From NCBI GenBank assembly GCA_963422465.1, contig OY730169.1, forward strand, positions 496,001 to 560,000: a stretch of 64,000 bases of DNA, in the 5' to 3' direction. Made by a program: the position numbers and the translations under genes. The notes below the pieces were generated by a model. It had not been told where the DNA came from, did not search any database, and saw only the letters and a program-made list of their open reading frames with translations. This document shows positions 22,887 through 33,554 of the stretch, one piece after another. The number at the start of each line of letters is the position of its first letter. Position 1 is the first letter of the stretch. Source of the stretch: Lichina pygmaea (taxonomy: Eukaryota > Ascomycota > Lichinomycetes > Lichinales > Lichinaceae).

Positions 22887-23833
22887 CTCGAATCACAGGA
22901 GACGGTAGCACGGCAGAGCCGGAGTAAGGATGCTGATGAGCCAGGAGCGATACTGAGATTCTAGTGATACTGAGACGGCCTTTATAGCTGCTTCCCCGCC
23001 GCCGGCATTGCACAGCTATACCAAGAATGATGTACGTACGTACGTACGTTACGTAGATGCGCAGACCTCCGGCGTCACAACTTCGAGGCCGACATCGGAG
23101 GTCAGGAAGTTTGGAGCGGTCACGATTGGTCAGATTTTACGTACGAGTTAGTGCGTCGGCTCCGGGCCGTGGGGCCGCAGAGGGCTGAGGTCATGTGATT
23201 GACGCCGGCCTTCTCGCGCCAGAGGTGTGCTGACTAAGACGGCCAGACAGCGACGAGAGAGGCTTAGTCACGTCGCTGAGTCAGCCAGCGTGGTCAGCAG
23301 GTACTGTACCTCGTACTTCGTACTTCGTACCTGACCCCCATCCCTTCCAGTACAGGCCTCAGGTTTCTTCACTCCCCACAAGGGACATCTCTAGACCCTC
23401 CGATGATTGCGCTTCCAGCAGGGCTACAGTGGTCGATCCCTACTGCTTAGGCAGCTCTGCAAGCATCTACGGGAGTAGCGGTAATGTAAGTGCGGGGCTG
23501 AAGTGCTTCCGGACGGTCAGTCTGCATCGGCTCCGACGAGGCCATGATGATATCAAGTTCATTAGGTCAGGCGTCGCCGACGTCATCCGCCTCATGACGG
23601 AGCGAAAAACTAGACTTACGATACGGTCCTCACCTTTTTTCAGGCGCCAGCTCGAACGATCAGGACAGATTGGTCGTCGTATCTCATGGGAATACATTTA
23701 CGCCTGTGCGGCGACAAAGGCTAAAGGTGTGACAAGTATGTACACAAAGCTGAAAAGCGCCAGTCTTCTCCCACGACGGGTCCATCGAGGAGCGGTGGTG
23801 CTGATGGTGATACAGGAGAAGAAACCACAGCTG
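22887..23833. other. Intergenic region upstream of LEU1
   Basis: This is the promoter region of LEU1 and the 3' flank of the SET-domain gene. It contains a CGTACGTACGTACGTTACG run at about 23035-23055 and CGTACTTCGTAC repeats near 23310-23330. No gene was seen. Confidence 0.45.
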
Positions 23834-26800
23834 CTACCTTTGCTGCCGCGGCGTGACGCCCACATCCGTCGGCGAGCTGGCCGCCGCTGAGCTTTCCACC
23901 TGTCGGGCCGGAGGTTCGACCGTCCCCGGCTGCTCGGCCGCAGCATCGGGCACTCGCGCGTCGCCGCCGAGCGAAGACGATGCCATCTTGGCCGGTAGTG
24001 CCGATGCCGGTGCAGAGGTCGCCCCGATCGAGCCCCTGTCGTTGTGAGGGGCCTCGGCCTCCTTTCGTCGGCTCACGTAGTCGCTGAGGCTCATCTTCTT
24101 CTTGACGGGGCTAGCCTGCGTAAGACTGGCCGAGGGCGAGAAGGGCATCGTGGTGTGAATATAAGTCTGCGGCGACTGGGCAGTGGACGCGGCCATGGAC
24201 GACGCTGTCGACGGCGACGGACAGCCGAAGTTGGGTGTGGGCGGGAGCTGAACGCGGAGGCCGACCGAGCGCGGACCGTTGGCCTGGATTGTGTTGTCGA
24301 CCCTCGCGCCCGTCGCAGCCTGCGCAGCCAATGGCGGTGGCGGAAGCGGCGGTGGAGCATCGAGCGGAGCAACCTTTACGTCGGTCGAGGTCGCTGTGGG
24401 GGTGACGGGGACATCTGGCGGCCGAGGCGGTTCGGGGTCGGGTTTCGAGGATCGTGTGGGTGATGCTGGGTCGGACGGCCCGCCGGGACCGTCGTCGTTT
24501 CTAGGCCCGTCCTCCTCCGGAGGAACGCCGTCCGTGAGATGTGAAGGGGACGGCATGCTGGGACGTGCTCCGTCGAGGGCGTCCTCAGATGGGTCGCCGA
24601 CGCCGGCCGTCGGCATCGACGAGGGCTCTGGGTCCGGATTCGCCGACCGCCTGCCGTCGCGCACGGTATCGAGATGGGCGCGGCCGGTGTGACATCGCAC
24701 CAGAAGCCTTCTGCTCAGCGACCAGAAGCCCCGCCGGACGGACCGCATCACGGCCTCCTGATGCCAGGGCCGGCCGACGGCGTCGGTCTGAGCGTCGGAA
24801 CAGACGTACGACGATGGCTGTGGTGGTGGTTCCGCCGGTGACGGCGCGATCGGAGCGGGCGTCGCTGGTGGTCCCGCTTCTCCGTCCGCGGTGGAGTCGC
24901 CTTCCGGTCCGGCAAGAGGGATGGCTTCGGCGTGCTCGGTCTTCACGGTTGCCGACGGCGTCGTCGGTTGTGACGTAGATTCGGAGCGGAAGCCTGGACG
25001 CTTCTGGGGGCCCACGTCAGGCGATGGCACGCTCGTCGCTGTCGCCGCCGTCGCCGCCGTCGCCGCCGCCATCACCATCGCGCCGCCGGGAGGGACGGCC
25101 TGGCTGTTGTTCCGCTTCCTCCGTCGCGGCCCCTGATGCTGATGCTGTTCTTGCTGCTCGAGCTGCTCAAAGGTGCGCTCGACGGCGGCGATCTTCCGCT
25201 TCTCTCGATCCGACAGCTCCGACCCCGGCGTCGCCAGGGGAGGATCGGTCGAAACGTGGGTCAAGGGCGTGATGTCGCGGCTCTGAGGCTTGCTCGGGAA
25301 CGAGCCCGAGGTCGACCGGCTCTCGTCGTGGTGTTGGTGTTGGTGTTGGTGGTGGTGGTGGTGGTGATGGTGATTGTGGTGGTGATGGTGGTGCTGGTGC
25401 TGGTGCTGGTTCTGGTGCTGGTGCTGGTGCTGGCTGTCCTCGTCGTGTTCGTGAGGAACGCGCAACTCGCTCCCCGATCGACTTGCGCCCGCAGCACCGC
25501 CTCCCGGGGGCGTCCGCCGCGACCGGCCGCTCCTGACCTTCCGGTGTCTGGCGCCGTCCAGCCACGGGTGGGCCGCGTCGAAGGTCGCTCGCGTCCTCCA
25601 ACGATCGAGCGGCGCGAGGGTGCAACGGCCCGTCTCGTCGCAGGCGCAACCGCCCTGGGTGGCCAGGATGGACTCGAGGTAGCGCTCGACCTCTTCCTGC
25701 TCGCGCGCCGTCAGCATCTCGGGCTTTACGGGCGTCGACGCGGCGACGGTCTGCCTCGCGGCCTGGTCGAGCAAGGCCTTCATCGCGCCGTCGTGGTCCC
25801 ACCGGAGCGTGATCTCCTTGCCGGGGTCGAGATGCTCGGTCGCGCTGAAGCAGAAGTGGTAGTCGGTGCCGTCGGAGATGAGCGTGCTCATCCGGACGTT
25901 GGGGCGGCAGCTGCGGCGGACGTAGCGACATCGGCTGCCGTCGCGCCGCGTGTCGATGTAGATGGGGAGGTGCGGATGCAAGAAGACGAAGCGCTCGGGA
26001 TGGTGCAAGGTCAGGCCTCGATCGCACGCGCTCCGGTAGTACTCTCGGCTGTCGCCGACCTCACCCTTGAGCTCACCGACCAGACCTCCGGCGGGCACGG
26101 CCGACTCGACGGTCAGGTACGGCCACGCGGCGCCGGCGCCGGCGCCGGCGCCGGCGTCGTGGTCGGGCCGGTCGGGCCGAGATGCGTCCTTGGCGCGTCT
26201 CGCGAGCTCAGGCAGCCGTAAGGACTCGAACGCGCCGTCGAAACGTTGGAAGACCTCGGCCGAGGTGCGGCCGTCGGCGACCTGGGCCAGCGCATCCGGG
26301 TCGTGGATCCACGACGATAGGCTGTCGATGAGGCCGATGTCGCGGAGAACGTTCGCCCTCGACGGCGACGGCTCCCGATCGAGGCGCCTGCCTGCGTCGA
26401 CGCCGAAGTACTCGGGGCGCTGACCGAGGTGGGGCGAGTACGCATCCGAGTTCGACTCCGGCGGACTGATGGCCAAGGCCGAGGCCGGGGCCGGGGCCGG
26501 GGCCGGGACCGGGACCGGGACCGGGACCGGGACCGTCACCTGGGCGTACAGCGTCTCGGGGCCGAGAGCGGCCGACTGGCCCCTCTTCAGGTCGGACTGG
26601 GACGCGATCGAGTTCGAGTTGCGATGGGTCGTCTTGTGCTTCTTGGCCGGCGGCGGTTGATCGCGAACCGGTCCGCTCCTCCGATCGGGAGCCACGGGCA
26701 CGGCGGCGGCGGCGGCGGCGGCGGCGGTGGCAGCCGCCGCCACCGTGGACGAAGCCTTGGTCGAGGCCGGACATCCGTTGACGTGCACCGCGACGGCCGC

Positions 26801-27148
26801 ACCGGCATCCCTGGGCTTTCTCTTGGCCACCTTGCCCAGCGGTCGCCGCGCCTTGCGCTCGGGGCCATTCTCCTGCTCTCGCCGCCGTCGCTGCTGGCGC
26901 TCGAGGGCGCGCTTGCCATCCAAGGGCCGTGGCTCGCACTCGACGCAGGTGTGCACGTCGGGAACCTTCCTCGCCGGGTAGTAGTAGCAGTCGATATGCT
27001 GCCACGTCTCGCACCGCTCGCAGAAGACGGTAGAGCCGTCGTCGTCGTCGAAGCCACAGATGCACCTTATCGTGTACGGCTCCTCCTCGGGGAGGAGGTC
27101 CTCCCGCGCCGGCACGTCCGGAGCAAGCCCAGCGGCAACATGACTCAT
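23834..27148 (-). CDS. SET3: PHD-finger and SET-domain chromatin protein, Set3-like
   Basis: One uninterrupted exon encodes 1,104 residues. An N-terminal PHD finger (about residues 29-72) reads CICGFDDDDGSTVFCERCE, then WQHIDCYYYP and CVECEP, giving the C4HC3 zinc ligands. A basic, low-complexity linker follows. A SET domain lies around residues 345-455 (GLVGELKGEV, YIDTRRDGSRCRYVRRSCRP, DYHFCFSATEHLDPGKEI); the order PHD then SET is that of yeast Set3. The classic catalytic NHSC motif appears as RRSCRPN, as in Set3-type domains thought to lack methyltransferase activity. Known Set3 is the scaffold of the Set3C histone deacetylase complex and reads H3K4me2. The C-terminal 500 residues are disordered, with a His/Gln-rich tract of about 40 residues near 25325-25440 and Pro/Ser-rich stretches. 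The start is the ATG giving MSHVAAGLAP. Confidence 0.9.
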   Translation of the reverse strand: MSHVAAGLAPDVPAREDLLPEEEPYTIRCICGFDDDDGSTVFCERCETWQHIDCYYYPARKVPDVHTCVECEPRPLDGKRALERQQRRRREQENGPERKARRPLGKVAKRKPRDAGAAVAVHVNGCPASTKASSTVAAAATAAAAAAAAVPVAPDRRSGPVRDQPPPAKKHKTTHRNSNSIASQSDLKRGQSAALGPETLYAQVTVPVPVPVPVPAPAPAPASALAISPPESNSDAYSPHLGQRPEYFGVDAGRRLDREPSPSRANVLRDIGLIDSLSSWIHDPDALAQVADGRTSAEVFQRFDGAFESLRLPELARRAKDASRPDRPDHDAGAGAGAGAAWPYLTVESAVPAGGLVGELKGEVGDSREYYRSACDRGLTLHHPERFVFLHPHLPIYIDTRRDGSRCRYVRRSCRPNVRMSTLISDGTDYHFCFSATEHLDPGKEITLRWDHDGAMKALLDQAARQTVAASTPVKPEMLTAREQEEVERYLESILATQGGCACDETGRCTLAPLDRWRTRATFDAAHPWLDGARHRKVRSGRSRRTPPGGGAAGASRSGSELRVPHEHDEDSQHQHQHQNQHQHQHHHHHHNHHHHHHHHQHQHQHHDESRSTSGSFPSKPQSRDITPLTHVSTDPPLATPGSELSDREKRKIAAVERTFEQLEQQEQHQHQGPRRRKRNNSQAVPPGGAMVMAAATAATAATATSVPSPDVGPQKRPGFRSESTSQPTTPSATVKTEHAEAIPLAGPEGDSTADGEAGPPATPAPIAPSPAEPPPQPSSYVCSDAQTDAVGRPWHQEAVMRSVRRGFWSLSRRLLVRCHTGRAHLDTVRDGRRSANPDPEPSSMPTAGVGDPSEDALDGARPSMPSPSHLTDGVPPEEDGPRNDDGPGGPSDPASPTRSSKPDPEPPRPPDVPVTPTATSTDVKVAPLDAPPPLPPPPLAAQAATGARVDNTIQANGPRSVGLRVQLPPTPNFGCPSPSTASSMAASTAQSPQTYIHTTMPFSPSASLTQASPVKKKMSLSDYVSRRKEAEAPHNDRGSIGATSAPASALPAKMASSSLGGDARVPDAAAEQPGTVEPPARQVESSAAASSPTDVGVTPRQQR

Positions 27149-30100
27149 GACATGTGGAGGGCGATGTCGTCCAAACGCAGCAGACGCGAGCCTGTACAGG
27201 AACGGGACGCCGGCGGCCGTCCGCGGCGAAGACGGTCGAGACGAGCGGTAATCCGAGGTCGGGTCGTGGTCGACGATGCGGAGAAAGCGTCGTTGAGTCC
27301 GGTGCGAAAGGCGGAGGGTTTGAGTCAGCCGCTCATTCTCGTGGCCGAGTGCATCTCATGGTCGCGACAGAAGGGGAGGCCGAGGGGGGAGTAGAAGGGG
27401 GCGAGGAGAGCGTCGGTGCTGGAGTCGGTCCGGGTCGTCGGCGACGTCGTGGACGTCGTTGTTGTTGGGAAAGGCGAAGGGAGGGAACGAGGGCGGCCAG
27501 GCGCGGGTGGTGAGAGGGAAGAAGAGGAAGAGCTGGACACAGGATTCCTCTCGTCCTCATTCCCGCTGAGCTGCCATCGTACGAAGTACCCGGATACTGT
27601 ACGGACACGTACAGTACGATCAGGCGTCCTCGGGCAATGGCGCGTAAGTACGATCCACATGTACATACCAACGGGGTATCGAATACGCGCGTGCGAAAGT
27701 ACTTCCGTATTCCGCACCAGGCACGACGTCGAGTCGACCAGAAACCTTGAAAAAAAGAAAACGAAATGCAGTGTGGAAAGAAAGTCCGTCGGATTTCACG
27801 CTCCGGAGCTGCAACAAAGCAGAGGCGACGAATGAGAAATCAGGAATTGGTGGAATGGTCGGTCTTCAGCAAGGGGAGGAATCGAGCCGTAGGAGGACAA
27901 CTGCGAGCCAGAGAGCGGGCAAGACCTCCGTCTCGCTTGAGGAACAGGCGGGTTATGGGGCCGGACGGACGATTTGTCAGCACATCGGAAAATGGAAATG
28001 CGAGCAGGACGTGCTCCGTAAAATGCATGGCTTTTAAATTCGGCTGATTTGTTCTCGTTGGCCCGTTGCCGTACGTAGTACTTCCGTACTGCCCTCCGTA
28101 CACAGTACGTACCGCAAGCCATAGACTGAGCGATAGCCCGGCACGGACCCGGTAGAAGTCACCGCAAGGCATGTGGGATATCGGAGGAGCCGATGCCCTT
28201 CCGATCCAGGCCGATCTACGTGACGGATGCCTTGAAGAGACTAGCCGTCAGTTCGACCGAGTCGGCACTAGTCCGAGATGGGCTAAAGCCGTCTTGCGCT
28301 TCTAACCACCGCACCTGCTTTCCCCCGCCCGCTGCGGAAAGAGCCTTTCGTAAACGACGGCCGAGGCTCGTGAAACCGTTGGCTTATGTAAGCGTTGCGG
28401 ACGGCGATCTCCGACGAGTCGGCATTGGGGCTAGTTGGAACCGATCGTTTCGAGCTGGAAAAAGCTGAGGACGAGGGTGAGGGTGGGGGTGAGATTCAGG
28501 ACGACGATGCAAATGGAGACTGCAATGAGGACGTGTGCGACGTCAGGTAGAGTCGTTCGCATGCGGTCGTCGCCCGAGATGTCCTCGACGCCGCGCGTCA
28601 GGGTTGTCCCTTCTGCTCTCTGCTGTCAAGGGTGGCCAGCGGCTTCGTCACCGAATGCTGCTTCGACGACGAAGGAGTCGAGCTTGCGATCCACCATGGG
28701 AGTGCCACATGTCTACGGGAGGACCCATCGAACTGAATGCGGACGGATTGATCCCAGAACTGCCTAATATGGCTCTCAGCCACGGCCCTCGTCAACATGC
28801 AGGCAGGGATGACTGCCCTTGGGAGATGCTCACTCTCCAGCTGTCCGTGCTCGACGCGAGACGATGGCAAGCCAGCAGTCCAGCCTAGGACCGCTGTCGG
28901 GCCGAACGTGGGCATGGCAGGAGTGGTCTCTCTCGACGCGAACGATCGTCTGTACCCCACAACCGATCTTATGGGAGTGCAGGTCGGAGGAGCGTCCAGA
29001 GTCGATATCCTACTCTGGTCACGACCACGCCTTCCGGGGCCGACAGACGTCCTGCCATGAGCAGAGTCGCGGCGACAGGCCGTCGGCCCCTCGGGTTTGG
29101 ACATCTGGCAAGCGGATGGGAAGAGAGAATCCTAGATGCATTATTTCTTTTTGGAGCACCAGCATCAAACGCGGTACACGACTTCCAGGAACCTCTGTTG
29201 CGCCGTTCCGGTCCCGGGCATCTGTCAGAGGAGATACCATGTCGTCGTCCGCGACTCATACCTGTGGCCCGACGTCTTCGTCGGAGCCTGTCAGAAGTGA
29301 CCTGATCGCCTCCTACGTCTTCTTGGTCGAGGCGCGCTGTGTGCTTGCTGAGCGCAACCCTTTCCGGGAGGTCGTGGACGGTGCTACTGTGCTTACCGGA
29401 CCCCTATCACCCGTCTGTCTTGCTCGATCGACGCTAAGACGGTTGGAAACCACATGCGATCACCTTCAAGCAAGTCGTCGTTTCTACCTCGTGGAGAAAT
29501 CGCCAGGGACACTGTCGCTGAGGAAGGAAGAGATGCCGCAACGAGCTCGAGCCCGGAACGCACCGTTCGGAGCTCGCGAGACCGAGTACCCCCGGGTTCG
29601 CAGAAGCACCTGGTTCGATCCTCGGGATCCGGCTCGAACGCGGTGTGCCGGCTACGACAGCGCAGACCACAGAGCATGGACGGAGACGTGCGATCTACGA
29701 ACAGGAAGCTGGATCGCTTGATGCCTACGCCGATCGACCCTCCTACGTACTCTGCATACGTAGAGGGTTCCCAGCGCGTCGGGCAGAAGAGCTGGCGTCA
29801 ACACCAACGCTGACTCGAGCATCAGGGCCGCAGGTCCCCAACCGGCCGCGAGTCAGTCGCACCCAGAGCTCCTGCTGGTCCAGCCGGAGAACAGTCCTGA
29901 AACCAGGGCAAGCTAAGCACAGGGTAAATGGAATCGAAGACCGATTGAGATCTCAGTTTGGTGGTTTGAAGAAGAGAGATGGGCATGGAATGACGACACG
30001 GGCGCTGGTAGGCAAGTCAACATGGAGCATAGAATTACATGGCCATCGACTCCGCTTCCGTCATCCACCGCTGAGGAAACATGGCCGAAAAACGACAAGA

Positions 30101-30248
30101 AGAACCACGTCGGCAGACTGGTGGTCACTGCGCCTCCTTTCCAGGCTCGGAGGCATTTCTGCAAGAACGCTATACAAAGGGGCTGGTATCCACCAAAGGA
30201 CGTAACAAATGGCTTTCCATTCGTCAATGGCGGCGGTCCTTTACTCAT
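27149..30248. other. Long intergenic stretch with weak coding-like islands
   Basis: This is 3.1 kb between SET3 and the second secreted-protein gene. The first kilobase carries the SET3 promoter and GTAC-type words (27590-27665, 28068-28110). From about 28190 to 30200 the plus strand has several overlapping open frames of 80-300 codons (for example 28797-29060 and 29454-29813) with fungal-looking composition, but no domain, no clean splice chain and no family match. It could be a decayed gene or unrecognised exons; I do not call a gene. Confidence 0.35.
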
Positions 30249-31204
30249 TCAGGGGATGCCCGGCACCGGCCTCGCGAGCGGGGCGCCCCTCCAGCCTCGT
30301 CCAGCAGGAACATCCGGGCCCTTGAACGCTCTCCCGAAAGACTTCCTGACCCGATTGAACACGTTGCCGGGCGAGAGCGTGAACTTTGACGGCTGCGCTC
30401 CGGGCTTTTGTTCGCCAGGTCCTTCCCCTGACCGCGGTGGTTGTGCAACAGGCTGCATGCCTTTTGGCACGGCAAGCCTGATCGGAACGTACCTGGCCTT
30501 CCATTTCACGGAGAGCCCGCATCGCTCCGCAGCTCGGACAAAGTCGTCGCCGTTCACCCAGCGTATCCGGTCAGGCTGCACGAGAAGAGGGATCAGCATC
30601 GGCCTTCATCTTCTCGTCTCTCTTTCCCGCCCCCTTTCTCTTTCCGCGCGCACATGCACCAGGTCAGTGTGGGGAAGGGAGGTGTAGGGCGTACCACGTC
30701 AAAGACACCGAGCACTGTCAATATGCAGGCCTCGGCTTTGCGGTATTCACGACTGAACTCGGCGAAGTCCGTCGTGAGAAGAGCGCGGTTGATTTCACCC
30801 AGGTCGGCCTGCACGTTGCCGACCATGTCGTAGGCGTCTCTCCTTTCCTCGTCCAATCTTGCCAACTCGTCTCCCCTGGCCTCGTCCATCTTCCTGAGGT
30901 CCTCTCTGAACTTCTGCATATCAGCCTCGGTCTCCTTGCGCAACTTGGCCACGCGGTGGTTCGATATCACGTAGCTGCCGCCGATGCTCAGGACGGCGAC
31001 GCCCAGAGGTCCCCAGACCCGCCAGTCGACCAGACTGAGCCCTTGGCCGCGTGCGCGCGATCCTGTGGCGCTGCTGTCCTCGGGCGCCTGGACGCCCCGC
31101 CGAGGGGGTGAAGGCCCGTCCGCATCCTGAGGCCTGGCCACCACCACCGCAGGATCCAGCAGTGTCCACAGCGCAGGGACGAGCAGGAGGTCGGCAAAGC
31201 GCAT
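30249..31204 (-). CDS. Small secreted or membrane-anchored protein, uncharacterised
   Basis: Two exons (31204-30695 and 30575-30249) give about 278 residues. The intron is GTACGC..CAG, 119 bp, phase 0. The N terminus is a signal peptide (MRFADLLLVPALWTLLDPAV VVA), then a Pro-rich spacer and a hydrophobic segment (WGPLGVAVLSIGGSYVI). A highly charged helix follows (about residues 85-140: KLRKETEADMQKFREDLRKM and similar), probably a coiled coil, then a conserved-looking EACILTVLGVFDV end. Exon 2 holds WVNGDDFVRAAERCGLSVKW and a basic, Pro-rich tail. The organisation (signal peptide, one hydrophobic helix, phase-0 intron, then [DE][FW]xxAA[DE][RK]C) matches the gene at 16967-18049, so the two are probably distant paralogues. 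No known domain is recognised; a secreted effector or wall-associated role is only a guess. Confidence 0.6.
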
Positions 31205-32251
31205 GGCCGGGACAATCTGTGGCGCGTCGAACGATCACTCGCAGCGTCGAAGGAAATTCCAGCTCTCTCTCTCACACACACACACAGAGAGAGACTCGTA
31301 GATCAGCACATCGACGTGGGAGGGAGAAAGAGGGAGAGAGAGAAAGGGAACAGCAATGGCTGATATATGTGTGTGTGCTACAGTACGGGAAGTACGGGGG
31401 CTTCGAAAGCCGGGCGAAGGACGAACACGAAAAGAAAATAAATAGAGTAGGGACGTCGTGGACGTCGAGGTTACGGTCGTATCACTCCACGTGCTCGTGG
31501 TGCTCGATCTTTGTAGATATCTACAGTACCTCCGTGGACCTCGTACAGTATGTTCTACGTTTTTTTATGTTTCACGTTTTACGTTTTACGTTTTACGCAC
31601 CCGGTGGCACCTCACCCACCATCGTACTGTGCTGTACTGTACTTCTGTACTTCCGTACTGTACTGTAACTGTTACCCGTACCGTCATCCCCCGGAAGATA
31701 CCCAGCACACGTCTCAGAGCTGGGATACGTACTGTACGTATGCTGCCACACCTGTCATGTTCCCGCCACAGCTTGCCACGGCTGGCCCACGTGGGGCCGC
31801 AAAGTGCGTTGCAATTGCACGATGAAGACAAATGATGATGAGGGTTTTCGCTTCATCATCATTCTTAAAATTACGGAAGTAACGGTACGAGTTTGTACTC
31901 CGTACACTGTAGCTATACGGAAACATGGGAAGTACGTATTACAGTATGTATTTTCGTAGGGATGCTGTTGTGGACGCTCTGGGGTGCCCCGGATGCCACG
32001 GATGCCACGGATGCCACGGACGGCCAGGACGGCCAAGATGCCCAGGATGCCCAGGACAACTGAGGGACGACATACAAGTACGTACGTACGTGTGTTACGG
32101 TGTCATAGGTCGACTTCCGCCCGAGCTTGATGGAAGCACGTATTCTACGTCCTGTACGGAGGTCATGTGAGTTGATCATTGTTCGTCCAGCACGGTAGTG
32201 AAGTCATGTGATACGATTTAGCATGTGACATTGTAAGGAGTGGCAGGGGTT
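31205..32251. other. Intergenic region with minisatellite and A/T-rich tract
   Basis: The stretch holds the promoter of the secreted-protein gene, a CA/GA microsatellite near 31270-31292, a TTTTACG heptamer repeated about three times at 31575-31600, many GTAC-type words, and the 9-bp minisatellite listed at 31991-32056. No gene was seen. Confidence 0.45.
31991..32056. repeat. 9-bp minisatellite (GGATGCCAC and variants)
   Basis: About seven tandem 9-mers are present: three GGATGCCAC, two GGACGGCCA and two [AG]GATGCCCA. In-frame translation gives (G/A-W-P/S)-type repeats on the minus strand, a repeat artefact. Confidence 0.8.
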
Positions 32252-32677
32252 CTTTATATCGGACAATTGCTCCGGTACCCCCCATTATGCACGATTCTAC
32301 CTTCCATGCCCCCCATCTTTCTTCCATACCCCCCTCGCTTATAGCGATACCTCTCAATTGGTGGTAGTCACACCTCAGATTAAGTACTCCCAAATTTTTG
32401 CAGCATCGGCCCCCAACCGCCCAACTCCATACTGCCGATGAAGTCTCCACACCCCCAAAATGCGATACATGACATCAAAATTGAGATACAACTTGTAGGA
32501 CGTAGAGCTAAGCATTAGATACGACCAGGAAAAAAATCTGACCGAGCAATGAGTGCTGTGTAATTTTTCCAAGACTTATGAAGTGCATACCTTGCTTGAC
32601 TTGGACAGATACCCTACTTTATATGGGGTGGCTTGGCAAAGTGTATGTACTGACTTATGCGAGGGGGTACGGAAGAA

Positions 32678-33267
32678 CGGACAATTACTGCGGTACCCCC
32701 CACTATGCAGATTTCTTACTCCAGTGCCCCCCTATAACTTCGATGCCCCCTCGCATAAGTCGGTACATGTATTTTCGCGAGCCCCTCCATATAAAGCTAG
32801 GTATCTCTTCAACCCACACAGCCCATGGCTGTCATAAGTCTTCAAGGTATCACGCACTACGTAATATTGAGTCAAATTTTTCTCTCAGTCACATCAAATG
32901 CTTAGCCCTATGCTCATCAAGTCAGAACTCATCTTTGAAGTCATAAGTGGTATTTTTGGGGGTGTGGGGGCTTGTCAGTGGTGTAAGGTTGCTCGGTCGG
33001 GTGGCTGATGCCTCAAAAGTTTAGGAGTACCCGTGCCTTGGAGGTACTTCGTACCTCCCCGGAGTAAGGGTGTCCCGACCGAGCTAGCGACGGAGTGGGA
33101 GGTACGAAGTACCTCCAAGGCACGGGTACTTAACATTACAATGGACTGCCACAAACTTATAAGTACCTTGCTAAGCAAGGGGGGCATTGAAGTACAGTAA
33201 GAGGGGGGGCACCGAAGTAAGGAATCTGCATACTGGGGGGTAAAAAACTTACGGCAGTGATTGTCCG
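32678..33267. mobile_element. Inner MULE-like element inserted in the outer one
   Basis: The ends are CGGACAATTACTGCGGTACC and the inverse (ending AGTGATTGTCCG), with homology running about 100 bp inwards from each side, interrupted by small differences. A perfect 9-bp duplication, ACGGAAGAA, flanks it at 32669-32677 and 33268-33276. The insertion point lies inside the right inverted repeat of the outer element, so this copy is younger than the outer one. After subtracting the foldback element at 33030-33126 it is about 490 bp. Its inner right part is related, in inverse orientation, to 32380-32450 of the outer copy. Confidence 0.75.
33028..33128. mobile_element. TA-flanked foldback MITE (97 bp) inside the inner MULE-like element
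   Basis: TA at 33028-33029 and 33127-33128 flank 33030-33126. The arms (33030-33057 and 33098-33126) are inverted repeats starting CCCGTGCCTTGGAGGTACTT; each arm is also a small palindrome (GGAGGTAC-TTC-GTACCTCC). An empty site exists in the window: the homologous part of the outer element reads GGGAGTACTTAA on the minus strand at about 32378-32389, against GGAGTA[insert]TACTTAA here. This shows directly that TA was duplicated on insertion. Confidence 0.75.
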
Positions 33268-33369
33268 ACGGAAGAAAGATGGGGGCATGGAAGATAGAAT
33301 CGTGCATAACGGGGGGCACCGGAGCAATTGTCCGTCTTTATATATTCCTTTCCATTGATTTGCATTTCA

Positions 33370-33554
33370 GGACGATTGGCCTAGGGGTTCAGGGCACTCG
33401 TGGGAGTCTCGGTTCCCAGTCTGAATATTCATGGATGTGGATCGAGTTAGTGTCCTATGCGAACACGGTATGGCAGTGGATATCTGGGCGCTCAGACAGC
33501 CGGCTTGTCCGGGGTCTGAAAAGGGGGGCGCGGGTTCGAATCCCGCATCGTCTA
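33370..33554 (+). tRNA. tRNA-like RNA polymerase III unit, isotype not resolved
   Basis: GGACGAT at 33370-33376 pairs with ATCGTCT at 33547-33553 as a seven-pair acceptor stem. TGGCCTAGGGG just inside matches the Pol III A box, and GCCT..GGGC can form a D stem. GGTTCGAATCC at about 33533 is a perfect B box within a five-pair T stem (GCGGG/CCCGC). A TTTTTT terminator follows at about 33568. The A-to-B distance of roughly 155 bp is too long for a plain tRNA, so either the anticodon arm holds an intron of about 100 nt or this is a tRNA-derived Pol III gene. I could not place the anticodon with confidence. Confidence 0.4.

Larger units (their letters stand above)
32261..33334. mobile_element. Outer MULE-like non-autonomous DNA transposon, with two later insertions
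   Basis: The element begins CGGACAATTGCTCCGGTACC and ends with its inverse (GGAGCAATTGTCCG). The two ends match over about 64 bp, and the homology continues beyond that if the inner insertion is removed. It is flanked by a perfect 9-bp duplication, TCTTTATAT, at 32252-32260 and 33335-33343. Long inverted repeats plus a 9-bp target duplication point to the Mutator-like (MULE) superfamily. Without the inner element and its duplication the unit is about 475 bp, the same as copy A at 15926-16401. It has no coding capacity, so movement must have relied on a transposase made elsewhere. Confidence 0.75.

Noticed and set aside
28819-29721. 300-codon plus-strand open frame
   Set aside because: It starts on a non-ATG codon, overlaps other equally plausible frames, and reads as Arg/Ser-rich antisense-like sequence without any known motif.
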